Shown here piece by piece: positions 9,323-17,700 of a stretch of DNA of 64,000 nucleotides. How positions within the stretch are numbered: position 1 is the stretch's first letter; each line of letters starts with the position of its first letter. Both the position numbers and the translations under genes were made by a program. The notes below the pieces were generated by a model that was not told the DNA's origin, searched no databases, and worked only from the letters and a program-made list of their open reading frames with translations. Source of the stretch: Pseudomonas fluorescens (GTDB lineage Bacteria > Pseudomonadota > Gammaproteobacteria > Pseudomonadales > Pseudomonadaceae); NCBI RefSeq assembly GCF_001307275.1, contig NZ_CP012831.1, positions 5,572,501-5,636,500 of the forward strand. The letters are read 5' to 3'.

Positions 9323-10621
9323 TCAGGAACGGGCGGGCGCCGGGCTCGGCGTCGCGGAGTGGGAGACGGTCCGGTCGCTGGCGCCGGGCTTGAGGGCGAG
9401 GGTCAGCACGACCGACAGCAGCAAGGCGCCGCTCATCAGCAGGAAGGACATGCCAGGGGAGCCGGTGGTGCCGTTGAGGTAGCCCACCAGGTACGAGCCG
9501 CCGAACGAACCCAGTGCGCCCATGCTGTTGATCAACGCCATGGCGCCGCCGGCGACATTGGCCGGGAGGATTTCCGGAACGATGGCGAAGAACGGACCGT
9601 AGGGCGCGTACATGCAAGCGCCGGCGACTACCAGCAAGCCATAGGACCACCAGAAGTGCTCGGCCCCCAGCAGGTAGGAGGCGTAGAACGCGATGGAGGC
9701 GATCAGCAGCGGCGGCCAGACAAAACGCTTGCGCTTCTGCGCCTTGTCCGACGCCCAGGACACCACCAGCATGCCGATCACCGCCGCCAGGTACGGCAAG
9801 GACGACAGCCAACCGGCCTCGACCATGTTCATCTGCAGGCCGGCCTTGAGGATCGACGGCAGCCACAGCACAAACCCGTAGACGCCGATGCTCCAGCAGA
9901 AAAACTGCAACGCCAGGATGATCACCTTGGGAGAGCGAAAGGCTTCGGCGTAGTTCTTCACCGCCTTGATGCCGACCTGTTCGGCCGCCAAGGCACTTTC
10001 CAGATCATGTTTTTCCTGGTCGCTGAGCCACTTGGCCTGGGCCGGGCGATCATCGGCCAGGCGCCACCAGACAAAGGCCCAGAGCACCGCCGGTAGGCCC
10101 TCGATGATGAACATCCAGCGCCAGTCGAATCGCTGCACCAGGTAACCCGAGACCACGGACATCCACAGCATGGTCACCGGGTTGCCGAGGATCAGGAAGG
10201 TATTGGCGCGCGAGCGTTCGGCCCGGGTGAACCAGTGGCACAGGTACACCAGCATCGCCGGCATCACCGCGGCCTCGACCACCCCGAGCATGAAGCGGAT
10301 CACAATCAGCCAGTAGGCATTGGAGACCACGCCCGTCAGGGTAGCCAGCGAACCCCAGAGGATCAGGCTGACGAAGATCAGCTTCTTCACGCTGTGCTTT
10401 TGCGCGTAGATCGCCCCCGGGACCTGGAAGAAAAAGTAGCCGAGGAAAAACAGGGCGCCCAGCAGCGACGAAAGCCCTGGGGTGATCATCAGGTCCTTGG
10501 CCATGCCCGAGGCGGCGGCAAACCCATAGTTGGCCCGGTCGAGGTAGGCCAGGCTGTAGGTGATGAAAACGATGGGCATGATGTACCACCAGCGGCGGGT
10601 GGCGAGGTTGAGCGTTTGCAT
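9323..10621 (-). CDS. kguT: 2-ketogluconate transporter, MFS anion:cation symporter type
   Basis: 432 residues from ATG 10621, preceded by the SD sequence AGGAG. A longer in-frame start at 10702 lies in REP sequence and is rejected. About twelve membrane segments are visible, with the MFS signature after TM2 (HSVKKLIFVSLILWG) and AYLDRANYGFA near residues 25-35, typical of the hexuronate/sugar-acid symporter branch. It would import 2-ketogluconate made in the periplasm from gluconate. A REP pair separates it from kguK, so its mRNA level may differ from that of the first two genes. Confidence 0.92.
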   Translation of the reverse strand: MQTLNLATRRWWYIMPIVFITYSLAYLDRANYGFAAASGMAKDLMITPGLSSLLGALFFLGYFFFQVPGAIYAQKHSVKKLIFVSLILWGSLATLTGVVSNAYWLIVIRFMLGVVEAAVMPAMLVYLCHWFTRAERSRANTFLILGNPVTMLWMSVVSGYLVQRFDWRWMFIIEGLPAVLWAFVWWRLADDRPAQAKWLSDQEKHDLESALAAEQVGIKAVKNYAEAFRSPKVIILALQFFCWSIGVYGFVLWLPSILKAGLQMNMVEAGWLSSLPYLAAVIGMLVVSWASDKAQKRKRFVWPPLLIASIAFYASYLLGAEHFWWSYGLLVVAGACMYAPYGPFFAIVPEILPANVAGGAMALINSMGALGSFGGSYLVGYLNGTTGSPGMSFLLMSGALLLSVVLTLALKPGASDRTVSHSATPSPAPARS

Positions 10622-10679
10622 GTCGTTGACTCCTGAGCTTGTTGTTTTTGTTGCAGCAGGTGTGTTTTGTGGTGGCTCT

Positions 10680-10746
10680 ATCGCGAGCAAGCTCGCTCCC
10701 ACAGGGGGTTAACTCGATGCCATGTGGGAGCGAGCTTGCTCGCGAT
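10680..10746. repeat. REP pair inside the kgu operon
   Basis: A REP and its inverted copy (ATCGCGAGCAAGCTCGCTCC and GGGAGCGAGCTTGCTCGCGA) flank a short spacer between kguT and kguK. The kguK stop codon (10709-10711) lies inside it, so the last residues of KguK are REP-encoded. In an operon such hairpins commonly stabilise upstream mRNA. Confidence 0.88.
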
Positions 10747-11689
10747 CGGCGGTTTCAAATTCAGCCAATAACTCAATGCGAGTCGGTAATCCCTCCATGT
10801 CTCCACGGCTCTGCACCGCGCGGCTGCCAATCCAGTTGGCGCGCTGCACGGCCTCGGTAATGGCCCGGCCTTCGAGCAATGCGCTGATCAGGCCCACCGC
10901 GAAGCCATCACCGGCGCCCACGGTGTCCACCACTTGGGCCACCGGCACGCCGGGGATGACGCCCTGGTCCAGCGCCGTGCGGTAATAGGCGCCGTCCGCG
11001 CCGAGCTTGATCACGACGATTTCGGCACCTTGGTCCAGGTAGAACGCGGCGATGTCGGCCGGGTCGTCGAAGCCGGTCAGCAGCCGGCCTTCGCCGAGCC
11101 CCGGCAAGACCCAGTGGGCGAGGGCGGCGAGGCGATTGATTGCAGTGATCATCGTCGACTCGCTGCCCCATAGGCTTGGCCTCAGGTTAGGGTCGAACGA
11201 CAGGCTGCGGCCGGCCGCGCGCATACGGCTCATCAATTCAAAGGACATCTCGCGGGCCGTGCCCGACAGCGCCGGGACGATGCCGGTGGCGTGCACGTGA
11301 CGGGCGTCAAGCAGTGCAGGCGCGATGGAGCCGACCGACAGATGACTGGCCGCCGAACTGCGCCGGAAATACTCGACTTGCGGGTCGCTGCCATCGACGG
11401 TAAGGGACTTGAACTGGAAGCCGGTGGGGTGCTCCGGGTCGACCGCCACGTGGCGACAATCCAGGCCCTCGTTTTCCAGGGTCTGCGTCACGAAGCGCCC
11501 CAGGGAATCGGCGCCGACCCGACTCAGCCACGCCACCTTGAAGCCCAGCCGCGACAGGCCGATGGCCACGTTGCTGTCGGCCCCCGCAATGCGCTTGTGA
11601 AACTGGTCGACGCTGGCCAGGTCACCGCGCTGATCCGCCACCAGCATGGCCATGGTTTCGCCGAACGACAACACATCGAACTCAGACAT
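10709..11689 (-). CDS. kguK: 2-ketogluconate kinase (PfkB/ribokinase family)
   Basis: 326 residues from ATG 11689, which overlaps the end of kguE by 8 bp; a longer in-frame start at 11737 is rejected. It is a PfkB fold, with GADSNVAIGLSRLGF near residues 33-47 and the signature DTVGAGDGFAVGLI containing the catalytic Asp (about residues 255-268). It phosphorylates 2-ketogluconate to 2-keto-6-phosphogluconate in the cytoplasm. The C-terminal residues (DREQARSHMASS) are encoded by a REP element, which suggests that REP insertion replaced the original stop. Confidence 0.92.
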   Translation of the reverse strand: MSEFDVLSFGETMAMLVADQRGDLASVDQFHKRIAGADSNVAIGLSRLGFKVAWLSRVGADSLGRFVTQTLENEGLDCRHVAVDPEHPTGFQFKSLTVDGSDPQVEYFRRSSAASHLSVGSIAPALLDARHVHATGIVPALSGTAREMSFELMSRMRAAGRSLSFDPNLRPSLWGSESTMITAINRLAALAHWVLPGLGEGRLLTGFDDPADIAAFYLDQGAEIVVIKLGADGAYYRTALDQGVIPGVPVAQVVDTVGAGDGFAVGLISALLEGRAITEAVQRANWIGSRAVQSRGDMEGLPTRIELLAEFETADREQARSHMASS

Positions 11690-12464
11690 GGGCAGGCTCC
11701 TGGCGCGATTGCCCGAGGCGGGACAGGGTGGCGACATGGTGGGCGGTCAATTGCAGCAGGTCATCGTCTTGCAGCGGGTATTCGGCGGCGCGCATCACGC
11801 CGGCGGGCATGTGCTTGAGCAGTTGTTCCCACTCGTGCAGGTCGGTCATGGCCGGAGGCACGGCGACGAGTTTGCCGTCGGCGCGCCGGGCCACGGCCTT
11901 GCAGTGCACATACGCCACATAGCGTCCGAGCTGGCGGGCGGCCACGGCGGCCGATTGGTCCTGCCATTGCCAGTTGCCAATGTCGAAGGTCATGGCGACG
12001 GGCAGCCCCTGGTGTTCCACTGCGGTGAAGAATCGTTGCAGCGGTTCGATTCGCCCGCCCTGCAAGGTCTGGTCGTTTTCCACCAGCAGTTGCACCGGGC
12101 TGACGGCGAGCACCTGGGCCAGTGCCGACAGGTCATTGGAGTCGGTGAAATGCCCGAGGGAGACTTTCAGCCAGGTCGAACCGAACGCCTCGCCGCGTTG
12201 CAGGGCCAGCGCCAGGGCGGGGTTGGGCCTGGACTGGCCGGCGAGCCACAGTTCCAGGGGCGACGAAAATATACTCTGCAGCCCCTGGGCCCGGGCAGCG
12301 GCGGCCAGTTCAGCGGGCTGTTCGGTGGTGAGCAATTCTTCGCGCCATTCGATGCGCGAGGCACCGGCGGCGGCCAACAGATCGATGAAGCGGCCTTGGC
12401 CATGCTGCCGCACCAGGTCGGCGCCGTAGCTGGAAAGACTGATGGAGACGGGTGGGTTGTGCAT
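11682..12464 (-). CDS. kguE: KguE, TIM-barrel epimerase/isomerase of the 2-ketogluconate operon
   Basis: 260 residues from ATG 12464. The SD sequence AGAGGT lies just inside the PtxS operator. The sequence fits the xylose-isomerase-like TIM-barrel (AP endonuclease 2) family: VENDQTL, AMTFDIGNWQWQ and VAYVHCKAV carry the expected Glu, Asp and His metal ligands. It is the first gene of kguEKTD. The exact reaction of KguE in 2-ketogluconate use is not well established. A longer in-frame extension to 12653 would run through the operator and a REP pair and is rejected. Confidence 0.88.
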   Translation of the reverse strand: MHNPPVSISLSSYGADLVRQHGQGRFIDLLAAAGASRIEWREELLTTEQPAELAAAARAQGLQSIFSSPLELWLAGQSRPNPALALALQRGEAFGSTWLKVSLGHFTDSNDLSALAQVLAVSPVQLLVENDQTLQGGRIEPLQRFFTAVEHQGLPVAMTFDIGNWQWQDQSAAVAARQLGRYVAYVHCKAVARRADGKLVAVPPAMTDLHEWEQLLKHMPAGVMRAAEYPLQDDDLLQLTAHHVATLSRLGQSRQEPAHV

Positions 12465-12477
12465 TGTTGTTGTACCT

Positions 12478-12493
12478 CTGAAACCGGTTTCAG
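12478..12493. promoter_or_regulatory. PtxS operator of the kgu operon
   Basis: The perfect palindrome CTGAAACCGGTTTCAG contains TGAAACCGGTTTCA, the established PtxS operator in P. aeruginosa and P. putida. Its edge touches the kguE ribosome-binding site 14 bp before the start codon. PtxS is released by 2-ketogluconate. Confidence 0.93.
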
Positions 12494-12530
12494 TTTTATT
12501 CAAAAAAAAGGGGGTGTGTTTTAGGGCCTC

Positions 12531-12605
12531 ATCGCGAGCAAGCTCGCTCCCACAGGGATCTTCAGTGCGCCACAGATCCCGTGTGGGAGCGAGCTTGCTC
12601 GCGAT
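12531..12605. repeat. REP pair between ptxS and kguE
   Basis: An inverted REP pair of the TGTGGGAGCGAGCTTGCTCG class lies between the ptxS stop (12619) and the kgu operator. It probably insulates the two transcription units. Confidence 0.88.
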
Positions 12606-12618
12606 AGGGCCCTCACCA

Positions 12619-13644
12619 TCACCGACCATTCCCAAGCGTCGACCCACGCTCAATCAACCGCGCCGCAAAATCCAGGGTCCGCACCGGCCCGTTGTCACCG
12701 CGCAAGCGCTTGAGCAGGCATTCGAACGCGCTGGCGCCGATCTGCGCTGTCGGTTGGGCCAGGGCCGTGATGCCGCTGCCCACCAAGGGGTACCAATCCA
12801 AGTCATCGAGGGCGATCAGGCCCACGTCATCGAACAAGCGGCAACCCAGTTCGCGCAACACCGTCGTGGCGGCCAGGGCGGCGATACCATTGGCGCAGAA
12901 CAACGCCTTGGGGCCATGGCCAGGCTGGGCAAGAAAGGCCTTGATACGCGTGGTCAACTGATCAGAGGTTTCCACCACGGTGCCGGCCAGGGCAGGCCGC
13001 CGTTGGATACCAGCCTTGAAACTCTCGACCCGCTCGATTCGCGAACTGGTGCCGTCGAACGGTTCTGTCACCAGCAACAGATCGCGGTAGCCCCGTTGTT
13101 CGAGGTGATCGAGGGCCATTTCGATGGCCGCCGGGTTGTCCAGCCCGACCAGGTCGCTGTCGAGCCGATCGACCTTGCGATCCACCAGCACCAGGGGCAT
13201 TTCGCTGCGCAGTTCGAACAGTTCGTCACGGTGGTGACCCAAGGTGTTCACGATCAGCCCTTCGATGTTGTAGGCGCGCAACAAAGCCAGGTGCTGGCGT
13301 TCCTGCTCGTCGTCGCGGTCGGTGTTGCACACCACCAGGCTATAGCCATGGCGACGACAGGCGGTTTCCACGCCATGCATTACGGCAATCGAATATGGGT
13401 TGCGGATATCGGCCACCAGCATGCCGATCAGGCGTGTGCGCCCGCGCTTGAGGCCGCGGGCCATCTGGTTCGGCCGGTAGCCCAGCTCGCTGATGGCCTG
13501 CTCGATGCGCCGGGCGATGGCCTCGGAGAGCAGGGCCCGGTCTTCGCCAATGAAACGCGAGACACTGGCTTTGGAGACCCCGGCGCGTTCGGCGACGTCG
13601 AGCATGGTCACGCGGTTGCGCTGGGCGGCGGAGAAAGAAGTCAC
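12619..13644 (-). CDS. ptxS: PtxS, LacI-family repressor of 2-ketogluconate genes
   Basis: 341 residues. The N-terminal LacI HTH and hinge run from residues 13 to 62 (VTMLDVAERAGVSKASVSRF then GYRPNQMARGLKRGRT). A periplasmic-binding-protein-like effector domain follows (IGMLVADIRNPY onward). It lies directly upstream of, and in the same direction as, kguEKTD. An identical palindrome occurs before its own gene (13681-13696) and before kguE (12478-12493), which fits autoregulation and repression of the catabolic operon. The effector known for PtxS is 2-ketogluconate. Confidence 0.95.
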   Translation of the reverse strand: MTSFSAAQRNRVTMLDVAERAGVSKASVSRFIGEDRALLSEAIARRIEQAISELGYRPNQMARGLKRGRTRLIGMLVADIRNPYSIAVMHGVETACRRHGYSLVVCNTDRDDEQERQHLALLRAYNIEGLIVNTLGHHRDELFELRSEMPLVLVDRKVDRLDSDLVGLDNPAAIEMALDHLEQRGYRDLLLVTEPFDGTSSRIERVESFKAGIQRRPALAGTVVETSDQLTTRIKAFLAQPGHGPKALFCANGIAALAATTVLRELGCRLFDDVGLIALDDLDWYPLVGSGITALAQPTAQIGASAFECLLKRLRGDNGPVRTLDFAARLIERGSTLGNGR

Positions 13645-13680
13645 GGATTGAAACCTGCTTATTAGAGTTGTTCAGCGGTT

Positions 13681-13696
13681 CTGAAACCGGTTTCAG
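13681..13696. promoter_or_regulatory. PtxS operator in front of ptxS
   Basis: The perfect palindrome CTGAAACCGGTTTCAG lies 37 bp upstream of the ptxS start codon and is identical to the one before kguE. It is the expected autoregulatory site. Confidence 0.92.
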
Positions 13697-13811
13697 GAAA
13701 CCTCAGAACGCCGTCGCCCGTCAAGGGCGTCTCGATACGAGAGCGACCGACGGTTGCCACGTCGTGAGCGGTTTGGAGATGACGGTCACTCTCTATGCAA
13801 GCTGAGCCATC

Positions 13812-13903
13812 GCCATCGCGAGCAAGCTCGCTCCCACACTGGTGACTTGTACACATTGGTGAACGACGCCATTCCTGTGGGAGCGAGCTTGCTCGCGATG
13901 GCG
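13812..13903. repeat. REP pair upstream of ptxS
   Basis: REP and inverted REP of the TGTGGGAGCGAGCTTGCTCG class with a 43-bp-scale spacer, just after the stop of the hypothetical gene at 13922. Confidence 0.88.
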
Positions 13904-13921
13904 TCCATGAAAACGCTGGCG

Positions 13922-14275
13922 TCAGGCCTGCCTTACATAGGTCCCTGTACCCCGGAGAATGTTCTGCAAGGTCAACTCCACTTCCTCCAGGTCCGCCGCA
14001 TCACTGTTGTGACTGATTTCCAGCACATCATCGCCATTGAGCGCATCGGCGTCCGCCGCCGCGATTTCGATCCTGAGCAAGGTTGGGCTCAGCGTCACCT
14101 TCACGCCCTCCAGGGTCGAAGGCTCTCCATCGAGGGCGATTTCCAGTTCGTCTTCGTCGGGGTAGCGCGTCATCAGGAACATTTCGCCCTGGGCGCTGTG
14201 GCAGCAGAGCATGGCCATGTTGTCTTCTTCTTCATCACACGGGTTGGCGATCAGAAGGGCGGTGGTCATTTGCAT
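13922..14275 (-). CDS. Conserved hypothetical acidic protein
   Basis: 117 residues from ATG 14275, chosen because TGGAG at 14283-14287 is correctly spaced; ATG 14269 is the alternative. The protein is acidic, without a signal peptide or membrane helix. It begins MQMTTALLIANPCDEEEDN, and then alternates short beta-type segments (AMLCCHSAQGEMFLMTRYP, VKVTLSPTLLRIEIAAAD) with acidic turns. I do not recognise a characterised family; it looks like a small conserved Pseudomonas protein. It is monocistronic and divergent from gdhB. Confidence 0.6.
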   Translation of the reverse strand: MQMTTALLIANPCDEEEDNMAMLCCHSAQGEMFLMTRYPDEDELEIALDGEPSTLEGVKVTLSPTLLRIEIAAADADALNGDDVLEISHNSDAADLEEVELTLQNILRGTGTYVRQA

Positions 14276-14314
14276 GGTGATGGCTCCAGGATCGAGTGCA
14301 CCTGCGGGGTGCAA

Positions 14315-14704
14315 AAAGTGGATTCTGCCAGCCCGAAGGATTTTCTGCTGGTTTACCGCCTCGGGGTGCCGTTTGGCCCCCAGCCTGCTAGGGTTGTTCG
14401 GTGCGTACCGGCTGTTTAGCTAGCCGATGACCGAATATGTCGCAGCGCTGCAAGCAGGCAGGTTGTCGCACTCGTTAAGCTGCGCAACGGATGTGCACCT
14501 GCCAAGGCCACCCCTGGGTGGTTTTGGCAGGTGTCCATGACATGAAATTACATGGAAAAGGATGTGACCTGCGGGTCCTGTCCAGCTTCACCCACCTGTC
14601 ATCCTGTTTCCTCTGCCCGAGAATCAGGAACGGGATGGCCGACAGCCCCGCAGGGGTTGCACGCGACGCTTCAATCAATAACAAGCCCAAGCGGAGTACC
14701 ACAG
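14315..14704 (+). promoter_or_regulatory. Upstream region of gdhB with a large palindrome
   Basis: This 390-bp gap separates the hypothetical gene from gdhB. Its main feature is a 38-nt palindrome at 14496-14533. The outer arms CACCTGCCAA and TTGGCAGGTG pair perfectly, then a GG/TT internal loop, then CCACCC/GGGTGG around a CT turn. It lies 171 bp before the gdhB start and has no T-tract, so it is more likely an operator or a leader structure than a terminator. No promoter boxes could be assigned with confidence. Confidence 0.5.
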
Positions 14705-17700
14705 ATGGCGTTCTTCACCGCAGCCAGCAAAGCCGACTTCCAGCACCAACTGCAAGCGGCACTGGCGCAGCACATCAGTGAACAGGCACTGCCACAAGTG
14801 GCGCTGTTCGCTGAACAATTCTTCGGCATCATTTCCCTCGATGAACTTACCCAGCGCCGGTTGTCCGACCTCGCCGGCTGCACCCTGTCTGCCTGGCGCC
14901 TGCTTGAGCGCTTCGATCACACGCAACCACAGGTGCGCGTCTACAACCCAGATTACGAACGCCATGGCTGGCAGTCGACCCACACGGCCGTGGAAGTGTT
15001 GCACCACGACCTGCCGTTCCTGGTGGACTCGGTCCGCACCGAGCTGAACCGTCGCGGCTACAGCATCCATACCCTGCAAACCACTGTGCTGAGCGTGCGT
15101 CGCGGCAGCAAGGGCGAGTTGCTGGAAATCCTGCCAAAAGGCACCCAGGGCGACGACATCCTGCAAGAGTCGTTGATGTACCTGGAAATCGACCGCTGCG
15201 CCAACGCCGCCGAACTCAACGTCCTGAGCAAGGAACTTGAGCAAGTGCTGGGCGAAGTGCGCGTGGCCGTGGCCGATTTCGAACCGATGAAAGCCAAGGT
15301 CCAGGAAATCCTCGACAGCCTGGACAGCAGCGCCTATGCCATCGACGCTGATGAAAAGAGCGAGATCAAGAGCTTCCTGGAATGGCTGGTGGGTAACCAC
15401 TTCACCTTCCTGGGCTACGAAGAGTTCGTGGTGCGCGATGAGGCCGACGGCGGTCACATCGAGTACGACCCCGACTCGTTCCTCGGCCTGACCAAATTGC
15501 TGCGCGCCGGCCTGACCGCCGAAGACCTGCGCATCGAAGACTACGCTGTCGCTTACCTGCGCGAACCGACGTTGTTGTCGTTCGCCAAGGCCGCGCACCC
15601 GAGCCGCGTACACCGTCCGGCCTACCCGGACTACGTGTCGATCCGCGAAATCGACGCCAGCGGCAAGGTCATCAAGGAATGCCGTTTCATGGGCCTGTAC
15701 ACCTCTTCGGTGTATGGCGAGAGCGTGCGGGTCATCCCGTACATCCGTCGCAAGGTCGCGGAAATCGAGCGTCGCTCGGGCTTCCAGGCCAAGGCGCACC
15801 TGGGCAAGGAACTGGCCCAGGTGGTCGAAGTGCTGCCCCGTGACGACCTGTTCCAGACCCCGGTGGACGAGCTGTTCAGCACTGTCATGTCCATCGTGCA
15901 GATCCAGGAACGCAACAAGATCCGCGTGTTCCTGCGCAAAGACCCGTATGGCCGTTTCTGCTACTGCCTGGCCTACGTGCCACGTGACATCTATTCCACC
16001 GAAGTGCGCCAGAAGATCCAGCAAGTGCTGATGGATCGCCTGAAGGCCTCGGACTGCGAGTTCTGGACCTTCTTCTCCGAATCCGTACTGGCCCGTGTGC
16101 AGTTGATCCTGCGGGTGGACCCGAAGAACCGCCTGGACATCGACCCGCTGCTGCTGGAAAAAGAAGTCGTGCAGGCTTGCCGCAGCTGGAAGGACGACTA
16201 CGCCAGCCTGGTCATCGAAAGCTTCGGCGAAGCCCAGGGCACCAACGTGCTGTCGGATTTCCCGAAAGGCTTCCCGGCCGGCTACCGCGAGCGCTTTGCC
16301 GCGCACTCGGCCGTGGTCGACATGCAGCACCTGCTGAACCTGAACGAAAAGAACCCGCTGGTCATGAGCTTCTACCAGCCGCTGGGCCAGGTCTCCGGCC
16401 AGCGCGAGCTGCACTGCAAGCTGTATCACGCCGACACGCCGCTGGCGCTGTCCGACGTGCTGCCGATCCTGGAAAACCTCGGCCTGCGCGTGCTGGGTGA
16501 ATTCCCGTATCGCCTGCGCCACACCAACGGCCGCGAGTTCTGGATTCATGATTTCGCGTTCACCGCCGCCGAAGGCCTGGACCTGGACATCCAGCAACTC
16601 AACGACACCTTGCAGGACGCCTTCGTCCACATCGTGCGTGGCGATGCCGAGAACGATGCGTTCAACCGCCTGGTGCTGACTGCCGGCCTGCCATGGCGCG
16701 ACGTGGCGCTGCTGCGTGCCTACGCCCGTTACCTGAAGCAGATCCGCCTGGGCTTCGACCTGGGTTATATCGCCAGCACCCTGAACAACCACACCGACAT
16801 CGCTCGCGAACTGACCCGGTTGTTCAAGACCCGCTTCTACCTGGCGCGCAAGCTCAGCGGCGATGACCTGGAAGACAAGCAACTGCGCTTGGAGCAGGCG
16901 ATCCTCTCGGCCCTGGACGACGTCCAGGTGCTCAACGAAGACCGCATCCTGCGTCGCTACCTGGACCTGATCAAGGCCACCCTGCGGACCAACTTCTACC
17001 AGACCGACGCCAACGGCCAGAACAAGTCCTACTTCAGCTTCAAGTTCAACCCGCACCTGATCCCGGAACTGCCCAAGCCCGTACCGAAGTTCGAGATCTT
17101 CGTCTACTCGCCACGGGTCGAAGGCGTGCACCTGCGCTTCGGCAACGTTGCCCGCGGCGGCCTGCGCTGGTCCGACCGTGAAGAAGACTACCGCACCGAA
17201 GTGCTGGGCCTGGTAAAAGCCCAGCAAGTGAAGAACTCGGTGATCGTGCCGGTGGGCGCCAAGGGCGGTTTCCTGCCACGTCGCCTGCCGCTGGGCGGCA
17301 GCCGGGACGAGATCGCGGCCGAAGGCATCGCCTGCTACCGCATCTTCATCTCGGGCCTGTTGGACATCACCGACAACCTGAAGGACGGCGCGCTGGTACC
17401 GCCGGCCAACGTCGTGCGCCATGACGACGATGACCCGTACCTGGTGGTCGCGGCGGACAAGGGCACTGCGACCTTCTCCGACATCGCCAACGGCATCGCC
17501 ATCGACTACGGCTTCTGGCTGGGCGATGCGTTCGCCTCCGGCGGTTCGGCCGGCTACGACCACAAGAAAATGGGCATCACCGCCAAGGGCGCGTGGGTCG
17601 GCGTGCAGCGCCACTTCCGCGAGCGCGGCATCAATGTCCAGGAAGACAGCATCACCGTGGTCGGCGTCGGCGACATGGCCGGCGACGTGTTCGGCAACGG

